DNA from: Taibaiella sp.
GTDB lineage: Bacteria > Bacteroidota > Bacteroidia > Chitinophagales > Chitinophagaceae
Length of the DNA stretch: 5,482 nucleotides
Direction: 5' to 3'
Assembly: GCA_019454705.1 (NCBI GenBank)
Contig: JACFNS010000199.1
Location: 1 to 5,482, forward strand
The notes beneath the pieces are model-generated. The model had not been told where the DNA came from and did not search any database. It saw only the letters and a list, made by a program, of their open reading frames with translations. The translations under genes were made by a program, and so were the position numbers. Within the stretch, counting starts at the first letter, position 1. Each line of letters opens with the position of its first letter. Below are positions 1-5,482 of this stretch, piece after piece.

Positions 1-1254
1 GGCAATTCTATTCAGTATAAACAATCCCGGCTCTCCGCCAGCCAATATCTGCCTGTCTACCAAAGAACAGAAGCTATTTATAGTAACCTCGTTCGAAGAA
101 ACTTTTACGGGGTAAACATCATGCAATGCATATTGCCCTTGAATGGTATCGTAACGCAGCTTATTAATCTTGCCACTCTTATACCCTATCCATATATCGT
201 CCTTTTCATCTGCATATATGGCCCTTACATAGTTGTCTGATATCTTCCCCGAAATATTGTGTTGTGTATATTTTCTGAACCTATACTTCTTCCGGTTTAT
301 TTTATATAACCCCGAGTTGGTTCCCAGCCATAATATTCCGGACATGTCCTCTATCATGCAATTGAGTACCAGATCGGGGTTATAACATTCATTATCACTG
401 ATTATAAAGCTGTCAAGCAGTTCATCCTGCCTCCCATATTCATTGATGCTTACGCCATCTGTAAAATAATACCTGCCACGTTTTGTATATAACAACCTGA
501 CCGGCAGCCGTGATGATATGTTTCCCGGTACCGGCATCGTCTTTTCCACAATTCCGTCGCAGATATTTACCCTGTTAAAACCGTAGGCTCCGTTGGCAAT
601 AATGGTTTTATCAATTGAAAAGCCACGCTGTATACCCGGCGGTAATCCTTTCTCAACGAGTGGGGTAACCAACCTTTTTGAGATCGTATAATACAGTAGC
701 TTTTCTGTAGTTAAAGCAACCAATGTATCGCTACCGCACTGTCCCAGGGCCAATACCGGCACTGAGCTGACACGCATTGTATCAATATCCGGGTACACCC
801 TCACCAACCTCCCGTTAACGTCGCCTAACCAAACCCGCCCCATATTATCTTCAAAAAAGCAATTGACTTTTGAAAGTTTAGGATTTATTTCAGGATACAC
901 ACGAAAGGATTGCGTCGTCCTGTTATAGCAGCTTACCATTCCGCCCCTGGAGCCTATCCATATATTTTTCCTGCTGTCTTCATAAAGCGTTTCAATGGCA
1001 TGAAACCAATTCGCGCTGATGCTTGTATCAAATACGTTCTTGTGCACCGTCATCAGGTTGCCGCTATATTCACACAAGCCATTGTACGTGCCTATCCAGA
1101 TGCTTCCTTCACTATCTTGCAACAGGCTTAAGACTATATTATGTGGCAGGCCATGCCCGGTGGTTATCAACTCATGGTTTTGGGATGACGGCTGAGCATA
1201 GCAAAAGAAGCAACCCAAGGCAAGCATTGCCGAAAATAGATATTTGTAAGCCAT
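1..1254 (-). CDS. Secreted two-component regulator propeller (Reg_prop) protein, N-terminal part; C-terminus beyond left edge
   Basis: Reading the minus strand from the ATG at 1254-1252 gives 418 codons without a stop, ending exactly at base 1, so this is the N-terminal part of a larger protein. Residues 1-19 form a signal peptide (hydrophobic core LFSAMLALGCFFCYA, likely cut near A20-Q21). Residues 32-60 match a first propeller blade (TTGHGLPHN, then QDSEGSIWIGTYNGL). Further Reg_prop signatures are NIWIGSRGG (97-105), GRVWLGDVNG (139-148), GILWLGTNSGLY (306-317) and DDIWIGYKSG (352-361). Residues 160-290 keep blade-like spacing but lack the D-x-x-G-x-I-W-I-G signature. In this family two such seven-bladed propellers usually form a periplasmic sensor, followed by a Y_Y_Y domain and a membrane-anchored histidine kinase, hybrid kinase, LytTR or cyclase output. 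Which output occurs here cannot be seen. Family assignment is firm; the ligand is unknown. It is divergent from bshC. Confidence 0.9.
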   Translation of the reverse strand, partial: MAYKYLFSAMLALGCFFCYAQPSSQNHELITTGHGLPHNIVLSLLQDSEGSIWIGTYNGLCEYSGNLMTVHKNVFDTSISANWFHAIETLYEDSRKNIWIGSRGGMVSCYNRTTQSFRVYPEINPKLSKVNCFFEDNMGRVWLGDVNGRLVRVYPDIDTMRVSSVPVLALGQCGSDTLVALTTEKLLYYTISKRLVTPLVEKGLPPGIQRGFSIDKTIIANGAYGFNRVNICDGIVEKTMPVPGNISSRLPVRLLYTKRGRYYFTDGVSINEYGRQDELLDSFIISDNECYNPDLVLNCMIEDMSGILWLGTNSGLYKINRKKYRFRKYTQHNISGKISDNYVRAIYADEKDDIWIGYKSGKINKLRYDTIQGQYALHDVYPVKVSSNEVTINSFCSLVDRQILAGGEPGLFILNRIA

Positions 1255-1268
1255 GGTGCCTTTTGTTT

Positions 1269-1276
1269 TAAATATA
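1269..1276 (-). promoter_or_regulatory. Possible -7 element for the propeller gene
   Basis: On the minus strand these bases read TATATTTA, seven of eight positions of the Bacteroidota -7 consensus TAnnTTTG, 14 nt upstream of the ATG. That distance lies between those of the two exact -7 elements elsewhere in the window (7 and 18 nt). No TTG-type -33 element sits at the proper spacing, so this is a weak call in an AT-rich region. Confidence 0.3.
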
Positions 1277-1398
1277 ACCGATTCCCGGCAATATTTATAT
1301 TCTTGTAGTATTTGTTACAGGCTCTTACGCAAAACATTTATTGTTAAAGAATTGCCATTGTTTATAGGCGTATTGGCTAAGGTTTCGACAGGGACTAT

Positions 1399-1406
1399 TA
1401 ACTTAG
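1399..1406 (+). promoter_or_regulatory. Possible -7 element for bshC
   Basis: TAACTTAG matches TAnnTTTG at seven of eight positions and lies 21 nt before the TTG start of bshC. A TTG at 1373-1375 is 23 nt upstream, the long end of the spacing reported for Flavobacterium promoters. Both parts are imperfect, so the call is tentative. Nothing else in the 173-bp divergent region is a better candidate. Confidence 0.28.
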
Positions 1407-1427
1407 CGCCCAAATTATTCATCCGCA

Positions 1428-3047
1428 TTGGATAGCCACTGTACATACATACCATATGAGCAAACAGGTTTCTTCAGCCCATTAGTGACTGATTACCTGG
1501 CTCAAAGTAATAGTTTACAGCATTTTTATACTTATAGCCCTGACGAGGCAGGCATACGGAAGGCAATAACTGAGAGGGCTAACTATCCCGTTAACCGCAT
1601 AGTACTTGTCACAACTTTGCAGGAGCAATATAGCCATCTTGAATGTTGCAAAGCTGTCACAGATAACATTGCAGCACTGGCCAATGAAAATACATTCTCT
1701 GTCTGTACAGCGCACCAGCCCAACCTGCTGACAGGCTACCTGTATTTTATATATAAGATTGCACATGCCATACAGCTCGCCAATCATCTGAATAAAACGT
1801 ACCCCGACAAGCACTTCGTACCCGTGTACTACATGGGCAGCGAGGATAATGACCTGGATGAACTGGGTACCTTCCGCTACGGGGCGAAGAAATACATATG
1901 GGATGGCAACGGGCAACAAGGCGCGGTAGGGCGCATGCAATCCCATAGCTTGAAAACATTGCTGGATGATTTGTTCAAAGTGCTGGGCCCGCCGGGTGAA
2001 TATACCGCGCAATTGAAAGACATATTGCAGCAGGCATACCTGCATCATAATACCATTGGCGAAGCTACCAGGTACCTGGTCAACGAATTGTTTGGCCAAT
2101 ACGGCCTCGTAGTACTGGACCCCGATGATGCAGCATTCAAAAAAGAAATACTGCATATAATAAAAGATGACCTGCTGCACCATACCGCCAATGGCATTGT
2201 CAGCAGGCAGGCTGCACGCCTGGCAGAGCAATACAAATCGCAGGCATACCCCAGGGATATTAACCTGTTTTACCTGCACGACAACCTGCGCGAGCGTATT
2301 GAAAGGAGCGGTGATAAATGGGTAGTGCTGAATACGGATATTACATGGACTGAAGAGGAATTGATAGATGAACTGGAAGCTCATCCCGAACGTTTCAGCC
2401 CCAATGTAATATTGAGAGGGCTATTGCAGGAAAGCATATTACCCAATGTGGCCTTCATAGGTGGTGGTGCGGAGGTGGCCTACTGGCTGCAACTGAAAGA
2501 ACTGTTTACTCACTATAAAGTGTTTTATCCCGTTATAATGCTCAGGCAATCTGTACTGTGGATAGAACCCAAAGCCGTTGAGCTACAACAAAAACTCGGC
2601 ATTACTACACAGGAATTATTTAAGCCTTATGAAGAACTGGCCAAAGCGCATGTGAGTGATAATAGCCAACACAACCTGTCAACCGCTACTGAACAAAATA
2701 CATTGGAAGCTGTTATAAAACAGTTAAAAGATAAAGCCGTATCGCTGGACCCTACGTTGGCGGCATCTGCTGAGGCAGCGCTGGCTAAGATAAAGCACCA
2801 ACTGGCGGTACTGGAACAGAAAATGCTGAGGGCTGAAAAACGGAAACATGAAACGGAATTGCAGCGGATAGCGAAGCTGAAGAACATGCTGTTTCCGAAC
2901 AACAGTTTGCAGGAGCGCATCGAAAATTTTATAGAATACTATCCGCTGCATGGGCAGGCGTTTATAGATATTATAGTCCGCTGCATAGCACCGCTGAAGA
3001 ATGAGTTTCTTGTGATAGGCAGGGGTGGTGAACAAAGCAAATTGTAA
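1428..3047 (+). CDS. bshC: BshC, bacillithiol biosynthesis cysteine-adding enzyme
   Basis: BshC performs the last step of bacillithiol synthesis, joining cysteine to glucosaminyl-malate in the cytoplasm; the thiol serves redox balance and detoxification. The protein has 539 residues, essentially the length of the Bacillus subtilis enzyme. Family landmarks, in order, are CTYIPYEQTGFFS (5-17) at the N-terminus, TAHQPNLLTG (94-103), VPVYYMGSEDNDLDE (131-145) in the Rossmann-like core, LRGLLQESILPNVAFIGG (329-346) with AEVAYW (348-353), a charged helical coiled-coil stretch (about 425-485), and LQERIENFIEYY (494-505). The start is TTG: an in-frame TAG lies at 1404-1406, no ATG or GTG intervenes, and the first residues already fit the family. 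No Shine-Dalgarno is visible. Partner genes bshA and bshB are not in the window, which is usual since the three genes are often scattered. No terminator follows, so transcription may run into the next gene. Confidence 0.95.
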   Translation: MDSHCTYIPYEQTGFFSPLVTDYLAQSNSLQHFYTYSPDEAGIRKAITERANYPVNRIVLVTTLQEQYSHLECCKAVTDNIAALANENTFSVCTAHQPNLLTGYLYFIYKIAHAIQLANHLNKTYPDKHFVPVYYMGSEDNDLDELGTFRYGAKKYIWDGNGQQGAVGRMQSHSLKTLLDDLFKVLGPPGEYTAQLKDILQQAYLHHNTIGEATRYLVNELFGQYGLVVLDPDDAAFKKEILHIIKDDLLHHTANGIVSRQAARLAEQYKSQAYPRDINLFYLHDNLRERIERSGDKWVVLNTDITWTEEELIDELEAHPERFSPNVILRGLLQESILPNVAFIGGGAEVAYWLQLKELFTHYKVFYPVIMLRQSVLWIEPKAVELQQKLGITTQELFKPYEELAKAHVSDNSQHNLSTATEQNTLEAVIKQLKDKAVSLDPTLAASAEAALAKIKHQLAVLEQKMLRAEKRKHETELQRIAKLKNMLFPNNSLQERIENFIEYYPLHGQAFIDIIVRCIAPLKNEFLVIGRGGEQSKL

Positions 3048-3070
3048 TTGATTGTGGTTTAATATATTTG
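3042..3070 (+). promoter_or_regulatory. Bacteroidota-type promoter (-33/-7) for the beta-barrel gene
   Basis: An exact -7 element TATATTTG (3063-3070, consensus TAnnTTTG) is preceded by TTG at 3042-3044 with an 18-nt spacer, as expected for the primary sigma factor of Bacteroidota. The -33 TTG is the last sense codon of bshC. Transcription would start around 3073-3077, leaving a leader of about 12-16 nt before the ATG at 3089. This also explains why the in-frame TTG at 3068, part of the -7 element, should not be taken as the translation start. Confidence 0.7.
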
Positions 3071-3088
3071 CAAAGTATAAAAACTGAT

Positions 3089-3715
3089 ATGATGAAAAAG
3101 TTTTTGTTGATAATGCTCGCATTTTTACCTGTAGTGGCTATTGCACAACCCGGCCCGCTGGAGGTTGACTTGGGTATCAAAGCCGGTATGAACTTTACCC
3201 GCATGAGCGGCGGCACATGGTCTGGTGGATACCGTTCGGGAGTGCTTGGTGGCGCCTTTGCCAGCGTAGGGGTTAAAAAGATTGCCGGCCAGGCCGAAGT
3301 ACTGATAGGTACCACGTCTTTCACGGGTAACGGAGGTGTGTTTAAGACAGCCGGCCTGCTGTTGACACCCGGCGACTCTTCCTCAAACGGCAACTTCTCT
3401 GCCACCTACCTGCACATACCCTTGTTGCTTAACCTGAAATTGTTTGGCAACGCCTCCATACAGCTCGGGCCGCAGTTTTCATCACTGCTCAGCGTGAATG
3501 ATAAAGATAAGTTCCTGAACCAGCCTGCCGCCAATATCTTTGGTGAAAGCGACTTTGCCGGTGTGGTGGGTATTCAGCTGAACCTGCCCCTGAAACTCAA
3601 CGCGGGCGTACGATATACCTTCGGGCTGACGGACCAGGCTGCCAACGCACCGGGTGTTAACGAGGCGTGGCGGTTATCTACTATACAGTTGCATTTAGGT
3701 TTCTCCTTTTTATAA
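3089..3715 (+). CDS. Small outer-membrane beta-barrel protein (PorT/OMP_b-brl_2-like)
   Basis: The protein has 208 residues and a clear signal peptide, MMKKFLLIMLAFLPVVAIA, cut before Q20. The mature part shows alternating beta-strand patterns and family-like phrases: LGIKAGMNFTRMS (29-41), YLHIPLLLNLKL near the middle, a GNASIQLGPQFSSLL strand pair, GVRYTFGLTD near the C-terminus, and a final strand QLHLGFSFL ending in an aromatic/hydrophobic pair, as outer-membrane barrels do for BAM recognition. This resembles the eight-stranded PF13568 barrel family that includes PorT. The role is unknown: nothing shows that it is PorT itself, and the family contains many uncharacterised porin-like or structural proteins. 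The start is ATG 3089 or the adjacent ATG 3092; both keep the signal peptide. It has its own promoter and is closed by the terminator at 3740-3770. Confidence 0.85.
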   Translation: MMKKFLLIMLAFLPVVAIAQPGPLEVDLGIKAGMNFTRMSGGTWSGGYRSGVLGGAFASVGVKKIAGQAEVLIGTTSFTGNGGVFKTAGLLLTPGDSSSNGNFSATYLHIPLLLNLKLFGNASIQLGPQFSSLLSVNDKDKFLNQPAANIFGESDFAGVVGIQLNLPLKLNAGVRYTFGLTDQAANAPGVNEAWRLSTIQLHLGFSFL

Positions 3716-3739
3716 ATCATTCATATTATAAGTTTTTAC

Positions 3740-3770
3740 AGGCAGGACTAACAATCCTGCCTTTTGTTTT
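3740..3770 (+). terminator. Intrinsic terminator after the beta-barrel gene
   Basis: An 8-bp GC-rich stem, AGGCAGGA (3740-3747) pairing with TCCTGCCT (3755-3762), encloses the 7-nt loop CTAACAA and runs into the T-rich tail TTTTGTTTT (3762-3770). It begins 25 nt after the stop codon at 3713-3715. The tail supports termination on the plus strand only; the reverse direction lacks a T tract. It separates the bshC/barrel transcription from the pssA operon, whose -33 region begins only 9 nt further on. Confidence 0.88.
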
Positions 3771-3778
3771 AATTTTCA

Positions 3779-3808
3779 TTTAGCATCCGCAATAAGCTAT
3801 TATCTTTG
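3779..3808 (+). promoter_or_regulatory. Bacteroidota-type promoter for pssA-purS-rsmI
   Basis: TATCTTTG at 3801-3808 is an exact TAnnTTTG -7 element. The -33 position holds TTTA (3779-3782), three of four matches to TTTG, with an 18-nt spacer. The pssA ATG begins only 7 nt after the -7 element, so the predicted transcript start (about 3811-3815) leaves a leader of roughly one to five nucleotides. The strong upstream terminator supports a fresh start of transcription here. Confidence 0.7.
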
Positions 3809-3815
3809 CCCACAC

Positions 3816-4580
3816 ATGAAGCATTTACCCAATTTGCTGACACTGGCCAACCTGGTAAGCGGGTGCATTGCCATTGCCTTTATCCTCAATTCGCAGCCGT
3901 TTGTATCTTCTTTCAATGGCGGTGAATACTGGGTGTTTGGTACCGAGCAGGCGTATATTGGCGCACTGTTCATAGCACTGGCGGCACTGTTCGACATGCT
4001 GGACGGCTTTGCAGCAAGGGCGCTGAAAGTGTTCTCCCCCATCGGCAAAGACCTCGACTCCCTGGCAGACGTGGTATCCTTCGGTATAGCGCCATCTATG
4101 ATACTCTTCAAAATGCTGTGGGCCAGCTATATGGCAGAGCCCTACGCACTGGACGTGGACATGAGCGCCATGATACCTGCCTTCATATTTGTAGCAGCGG
4201 GTGCTGTAAGGCTGGCGAGGTACAATGTATCACACGCATCGCAGCAAAACTTCTTCAGGGGTATGCCCATACCTGCTGCGGGATTATTCATAGCATGTTT
4301 ACCCTTAATCAACTGGTACAACCCCATGGGCATAGGTACCGCCCTGCAAAGCAAGTGGGCTATATATGCCATAATAGCCCTGTTTAGCTGGCTGATGCTG
4401 TCGGGCATACGCTTTATCAAGTTCATCCCCTCGCGGTTCAGCATGGCTACTATATGGCCGCAACTTGTGATGGTAGCTGTTGGCGTAGGCGGATGGTTTG
4501 TACTGCATGTAGCTATTATACCCGTCATCTTTGTATTGTATATAATATTGTCATTTATTCATAAACCAAGCGAAGCGTAA
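3816..4580 (+). CDS. pssA: CDP-diacylglycerol--serine O-phosphatidyltransferase
   Basis: PssA makes phosphatidylserine from CDP-diacylglycerol and L-serine, releasing CMP; decarboxylation then gives phosphatidylethanolamine, the main membrane lipid of many Bacteroidota. The 254-residue protein is a polytopic inner-membrane enzyme. The full CDP-alcohol phosphotransferase signature D-x2-D-G-x2-A-R-x8-G-x3-D-x3-D is present: D60, D63-G64, A67-R68, G77, D81 and D85, the metal- and substrate-binding residues. Hydrophobic segments lie at about 8-24, 47-60, 119-131, 151-164, 181-196, 212-229 and 231-247. The N-terminus MKHLPNLLTLANLVSGCIAI is typical of the Bacillus-type integral PssA rather than the E. 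coli type. The ATG at 3816 is the only sensible start. It is followed at short spacing by purS and rsmI. PgsA is the main alternative in the superfamily, but N-terminus and length favour PssA. No Shine-Dalgarno is visible. Confidence 0.92.
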   Translation: MKHLPNLLTLANLVSGCIAIAFILNSQPFVSSFNGGEYWVFGTEQAYIGALFIALAALFDMLDGFAARALKVFSPIGKDLDSLADVVSFGIAPSMILFKMLWASYMAEPYALDVDMSAMIPAFIFVAAGAVRLARYNVSHASQQNFFRGMPIPAAGLFIACLPLINWYNPMGIGTALQSKWAIYAIIALFSWLMLSGIRFIKFIPSRFSMATIWPQLVMVAVGVGGWFVLHVAIIPVIFVLYIILSFIHKPSEA

Positions 4581-4592
4581 ATAAGAACAGTG

Positions 4593-4844
4593 ATGAAATA
4601 CATAGCGCACATAAATGTAATGCCCCTGAAAGAACTGCTGGACCCCCAAGGCAAGGCTGTAAACAACAGCCTGCACAACCTGGGCCTGGAGCAGGTGAAC
4701 GGCGTACGCATAGGCAAACACATAACGCTGAACATAGAGGCAGGCTCTAAAGACGAGGCCCAAAGCATTGCAGACAACGCCTGCAAAAAACTGCTGGCCA
4801 ATCCCGTGATGGAGCAATACGACATCTCAATCATCGAAGGCTAA
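4593..4844 (+). CDS. purS: PurS, small subunit of phosphoribosylformylglycinamidine synthase
   Basis: PurS is the small subunit of the three-part FGAM synthase (PurS-PurQ-PurL), which converts FGAR to FGAM using ATP and glutamine-derived ammonia; PurS dimers bridge PurL and PurQ. The 83-residue protein has the family size and landmarks: LLDPQGKAV (15-23), LHNLGLEQVNGVRIGKHI (27-44) and a C-terminal helix with KKLLANPVMEQYDISII. A GTG at 4590 directly precedes the ATG at 4593 in frame; the ATG is preferred because it yields the usual MKYI-type N-terminus. It starts 12 nt after pssA stops and ends 5 nt before rsmI, so it is probably co-transcribed with both. A free-standing PurS implies that this organism uses the split enzyme, with purQ and a short purL elsewhere, not the single long PurL of enterobacteria. 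Confidence 0.92.
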   Translation: MKYIAHINVMPLKELLDPQGKAVNNSLHNLGLEQVNGVRIGKHITLNIEAGSKDEAQSIADNACKKLLANPVMEQYDISIIEG

Positions 4845-4849
4845 TCTTA

Positions 4850-5482
4850 TTGCGACCGGAGAAGGACATACGGCTGTACCTGGTACCGTCGCCTATAGGC
4901 AACCTGGGCGATATCACTTATCGTGCCGTAGAGGTGCTACGCAGCGTAGATGCTATACTCTGCGAAGACACGCGCACCAGCTCCGTGTTGCTCAACCACT
5001 ACAATATACATAAGCCGCTATACCCACACCATCAGCACAACGAACACAAAACACTGGAAAAGGTACTGGAGGAACTGCAGGCCGGCAAAAAGCTGGCCCT
5101 GCTGACTGATGCCGGTACCCCCGCCATATCCGATCCCGGCTTCCTGCTGGTGAGGGAGTGTGTGCGGCAGGGCATAGAGGTAGAGTGCCTGCCCGGTGCA
5201 AGTGCCGTACTGCCCGCACTGGTGCAATCGGGGTTGCCGGCCAGCAGCTTTTGTTTCGAAGGCTTTCCACCGCAGAAAAAGGGCAGGCAGACCTTCTTCA
5301 AAAAGCTGGCAGATGAAGAGCGCACCATTATCCTGTACGAGTCGCCACACCGGCTGGTAAAAACCCTGCGCGAAATGGCGGAACATCTGGGTGCTGACCG
5401 TCCCGCCGCCGTATGCCGCGAGTTGACCAAAATGTTTGAAGAAAATAAAAGAGGCACCTTAGAAGAAGTATATCAATATTTC
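4850..5482 (+). CDS. rsmI: RsmI, 16S rRNA (cytidine(1402)-2'-O)-methyltransferase, C-terminus beyond right edge
   Basis: RsmI is a SAM-dependent tetrapyrrole-methylase-fold enzyme that 2'-O-methylates C1402 of 16S rRNA at the ribosomal decoding centre. The frame stays open for 211 codons to the window edge. Landmarks are LYLVPSPIGNLGDITYRA (9-26), ILCEDTRTS, the SAM-site loop DAGTPAISDPG (87-97), LPGASAV (114-120), LYESPHR (162-168) and CRELTKMFEE (189-198). Bacteroidota forms are typically around 225-235 residues, so perhaps only a short tail is missing. The start is inferred as TTG at 4850: no ATG or GTG fits in this frame near the purS end, and GAAGG at 4836-4840 could act as a Shine-Dalgarno 9 nt upstream, inside the last codons of purS. 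A later non-standard start such as CTG 4874 would begin right at LYLVPSPIGN. Function is firm, exact start less so. Confidence 0.9.
   Translation, partial: MRPEKDIRLYLVPSPIGNLGDITYRAVEVLRSVDAILCEDTRTSSVLLNHYNIHKPLYPHHQHNEHKTLEKVLEELQAGKKLALLTDAGTPAISDPGFLLVRECVRQGIEVECLPGASAVLPALVQSGLPASSFCFEGFPPQKKGRQTFFKKLADEERTIILYESPHRLVKTLREMAEHLGADRPAAVCRELTKMFEENKRGTLEEVYQYF

Noticed and set aside
1195..1254. Lipoprotein signal (LALGC, cysteine 15) in the propeller protein
   Set aside because: The lipobox is poor, with Ala at -3 and Leu at -2, and a better type I cleavage site follows at CYA-Q (residues 18-21).
1255..1427. Search of the divergent intergenic region for an RNA gene, riboswitch or operator palindrome
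   Set aside because: No stable GC-rich hairpin, T-tailed stem or clear inverted repeat was found; only two imperfect -7-like boxes are visible.
910..1435. Three short plus-strand frames of 60-82 codons over the propeller gene and divergent region
   Set aside because: The first two overlap the clearly coding minus-strand propeller frame, and the third covers the low-complexity intergenic region. None has a recognisable motif or a ribosome-binding or promoter context.
1515..2384. Long open frame of 289 codons on the minus strand, opposite bshC
   Set aside because: It lies wholly within the strongly conserved bshC frame. The translation shows no recognisable motif, is unusually rich in Cys, Gln and Val, and has no promoter or start context. 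It is best explained as a by-product of bshC codon use.
3068..3088. TTG at 3068 as the start of the barrel protein
   Set aside because: It is part of the exact -7 promoter element, so it would lie upstream of the transcript start. The added residues MQSIKTD would also spoil the clean signal peptide that begins at ATG 3089/3092.
3800..4528. Minus-strand frames of 103 and 128 codons opposite pssA
   Set aside because: The pssA frame has a complete catalytic signature and membrane segments. The opposite frames are Ser/Ala/Pro/Met-rich without motifs and are shadows.
4590..4592. GTG at 4590 as the start of purS
   Set aside because: It adds only one residue ahead of a good ATG, and PurS proteins normally begin with the M-[KY]-type sequence seen from 4593. 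It cannot be fully excluded.
4992..5457. Minus-strand frames of 92-141 codons opposite rsmI
   Set aside because: The plus-strand rsmI frame is intact with all family motifs. The three overlapping minus-strand frames show no domain, and mutual overlap indicates GC-rich shadow frames.

Overview
The window looks like chromosomal DNA of a Bacteroidota bacterium, most plausibly of the Chitinophaga/Sphingobacteria side. The reasons are a Reg_prop (two-component regulator propeller) periplasmic sensor, a Bacteroidota-type outer-membrane beta-barrel protein, a BshC bacillithiol enzyme, two exact matches to the Bacteroidota -7 promoter element TAnnTTTG close upstream of genes, and almost no Shine-Dalgarno sequences. 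Taxonomy is inferred from these traits, not from a database match.

Layout. Positions 1-1254 (minus strand) hold the first 418 codons of a secreted beta-propeller sensor; its 3' part, where a kinase or other output domain would lie, is beyond the left edge. A 173-bp divergent intergenic region follows (1255-1427). On the plus strand come bshC (1428-3047, complete, TTG start), a small outer-membrane beta-barrel protein (3089-3715, complete, own promoter at 3042-3070), and a strong intrinsic terminator (3740-3770). A second promoter (3779-3808) then drives a tight operon: pssA (3816-4580), purS (4593-4844) and rsmI (4850 to the right edge, 211 codons seen, C-terminus missing).

Function. The window mixes housekeeping jobs: environmental sensing (propeller protein), low-molecular-weight thiol synthesis (BshC), outer-membrane structure (barrel), phosphatidylserine and hence phosphatidylethanolamine synthesis (PssA), the fourth step of de novo purine synthesis (PurS) and 16S rRNA methylation (RsmI). 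The last three share an operon by spacing but not an obvious pathway. Both partial edge genes have uninterrupted reading frames to the window boundary.

I see no CRISPR array, tRNA, rRNA, insertion sequence, attachment site or phage gene, and no stretch over 300 bases without a gene. I did not find a convincing undescribed system. The points most worth a second look are the nearly leaderless pssA transcript, the two TTG starts, the signature-poor middle blades of the propeller, and the separate PurS gene inside a lipid/rRNA operon.
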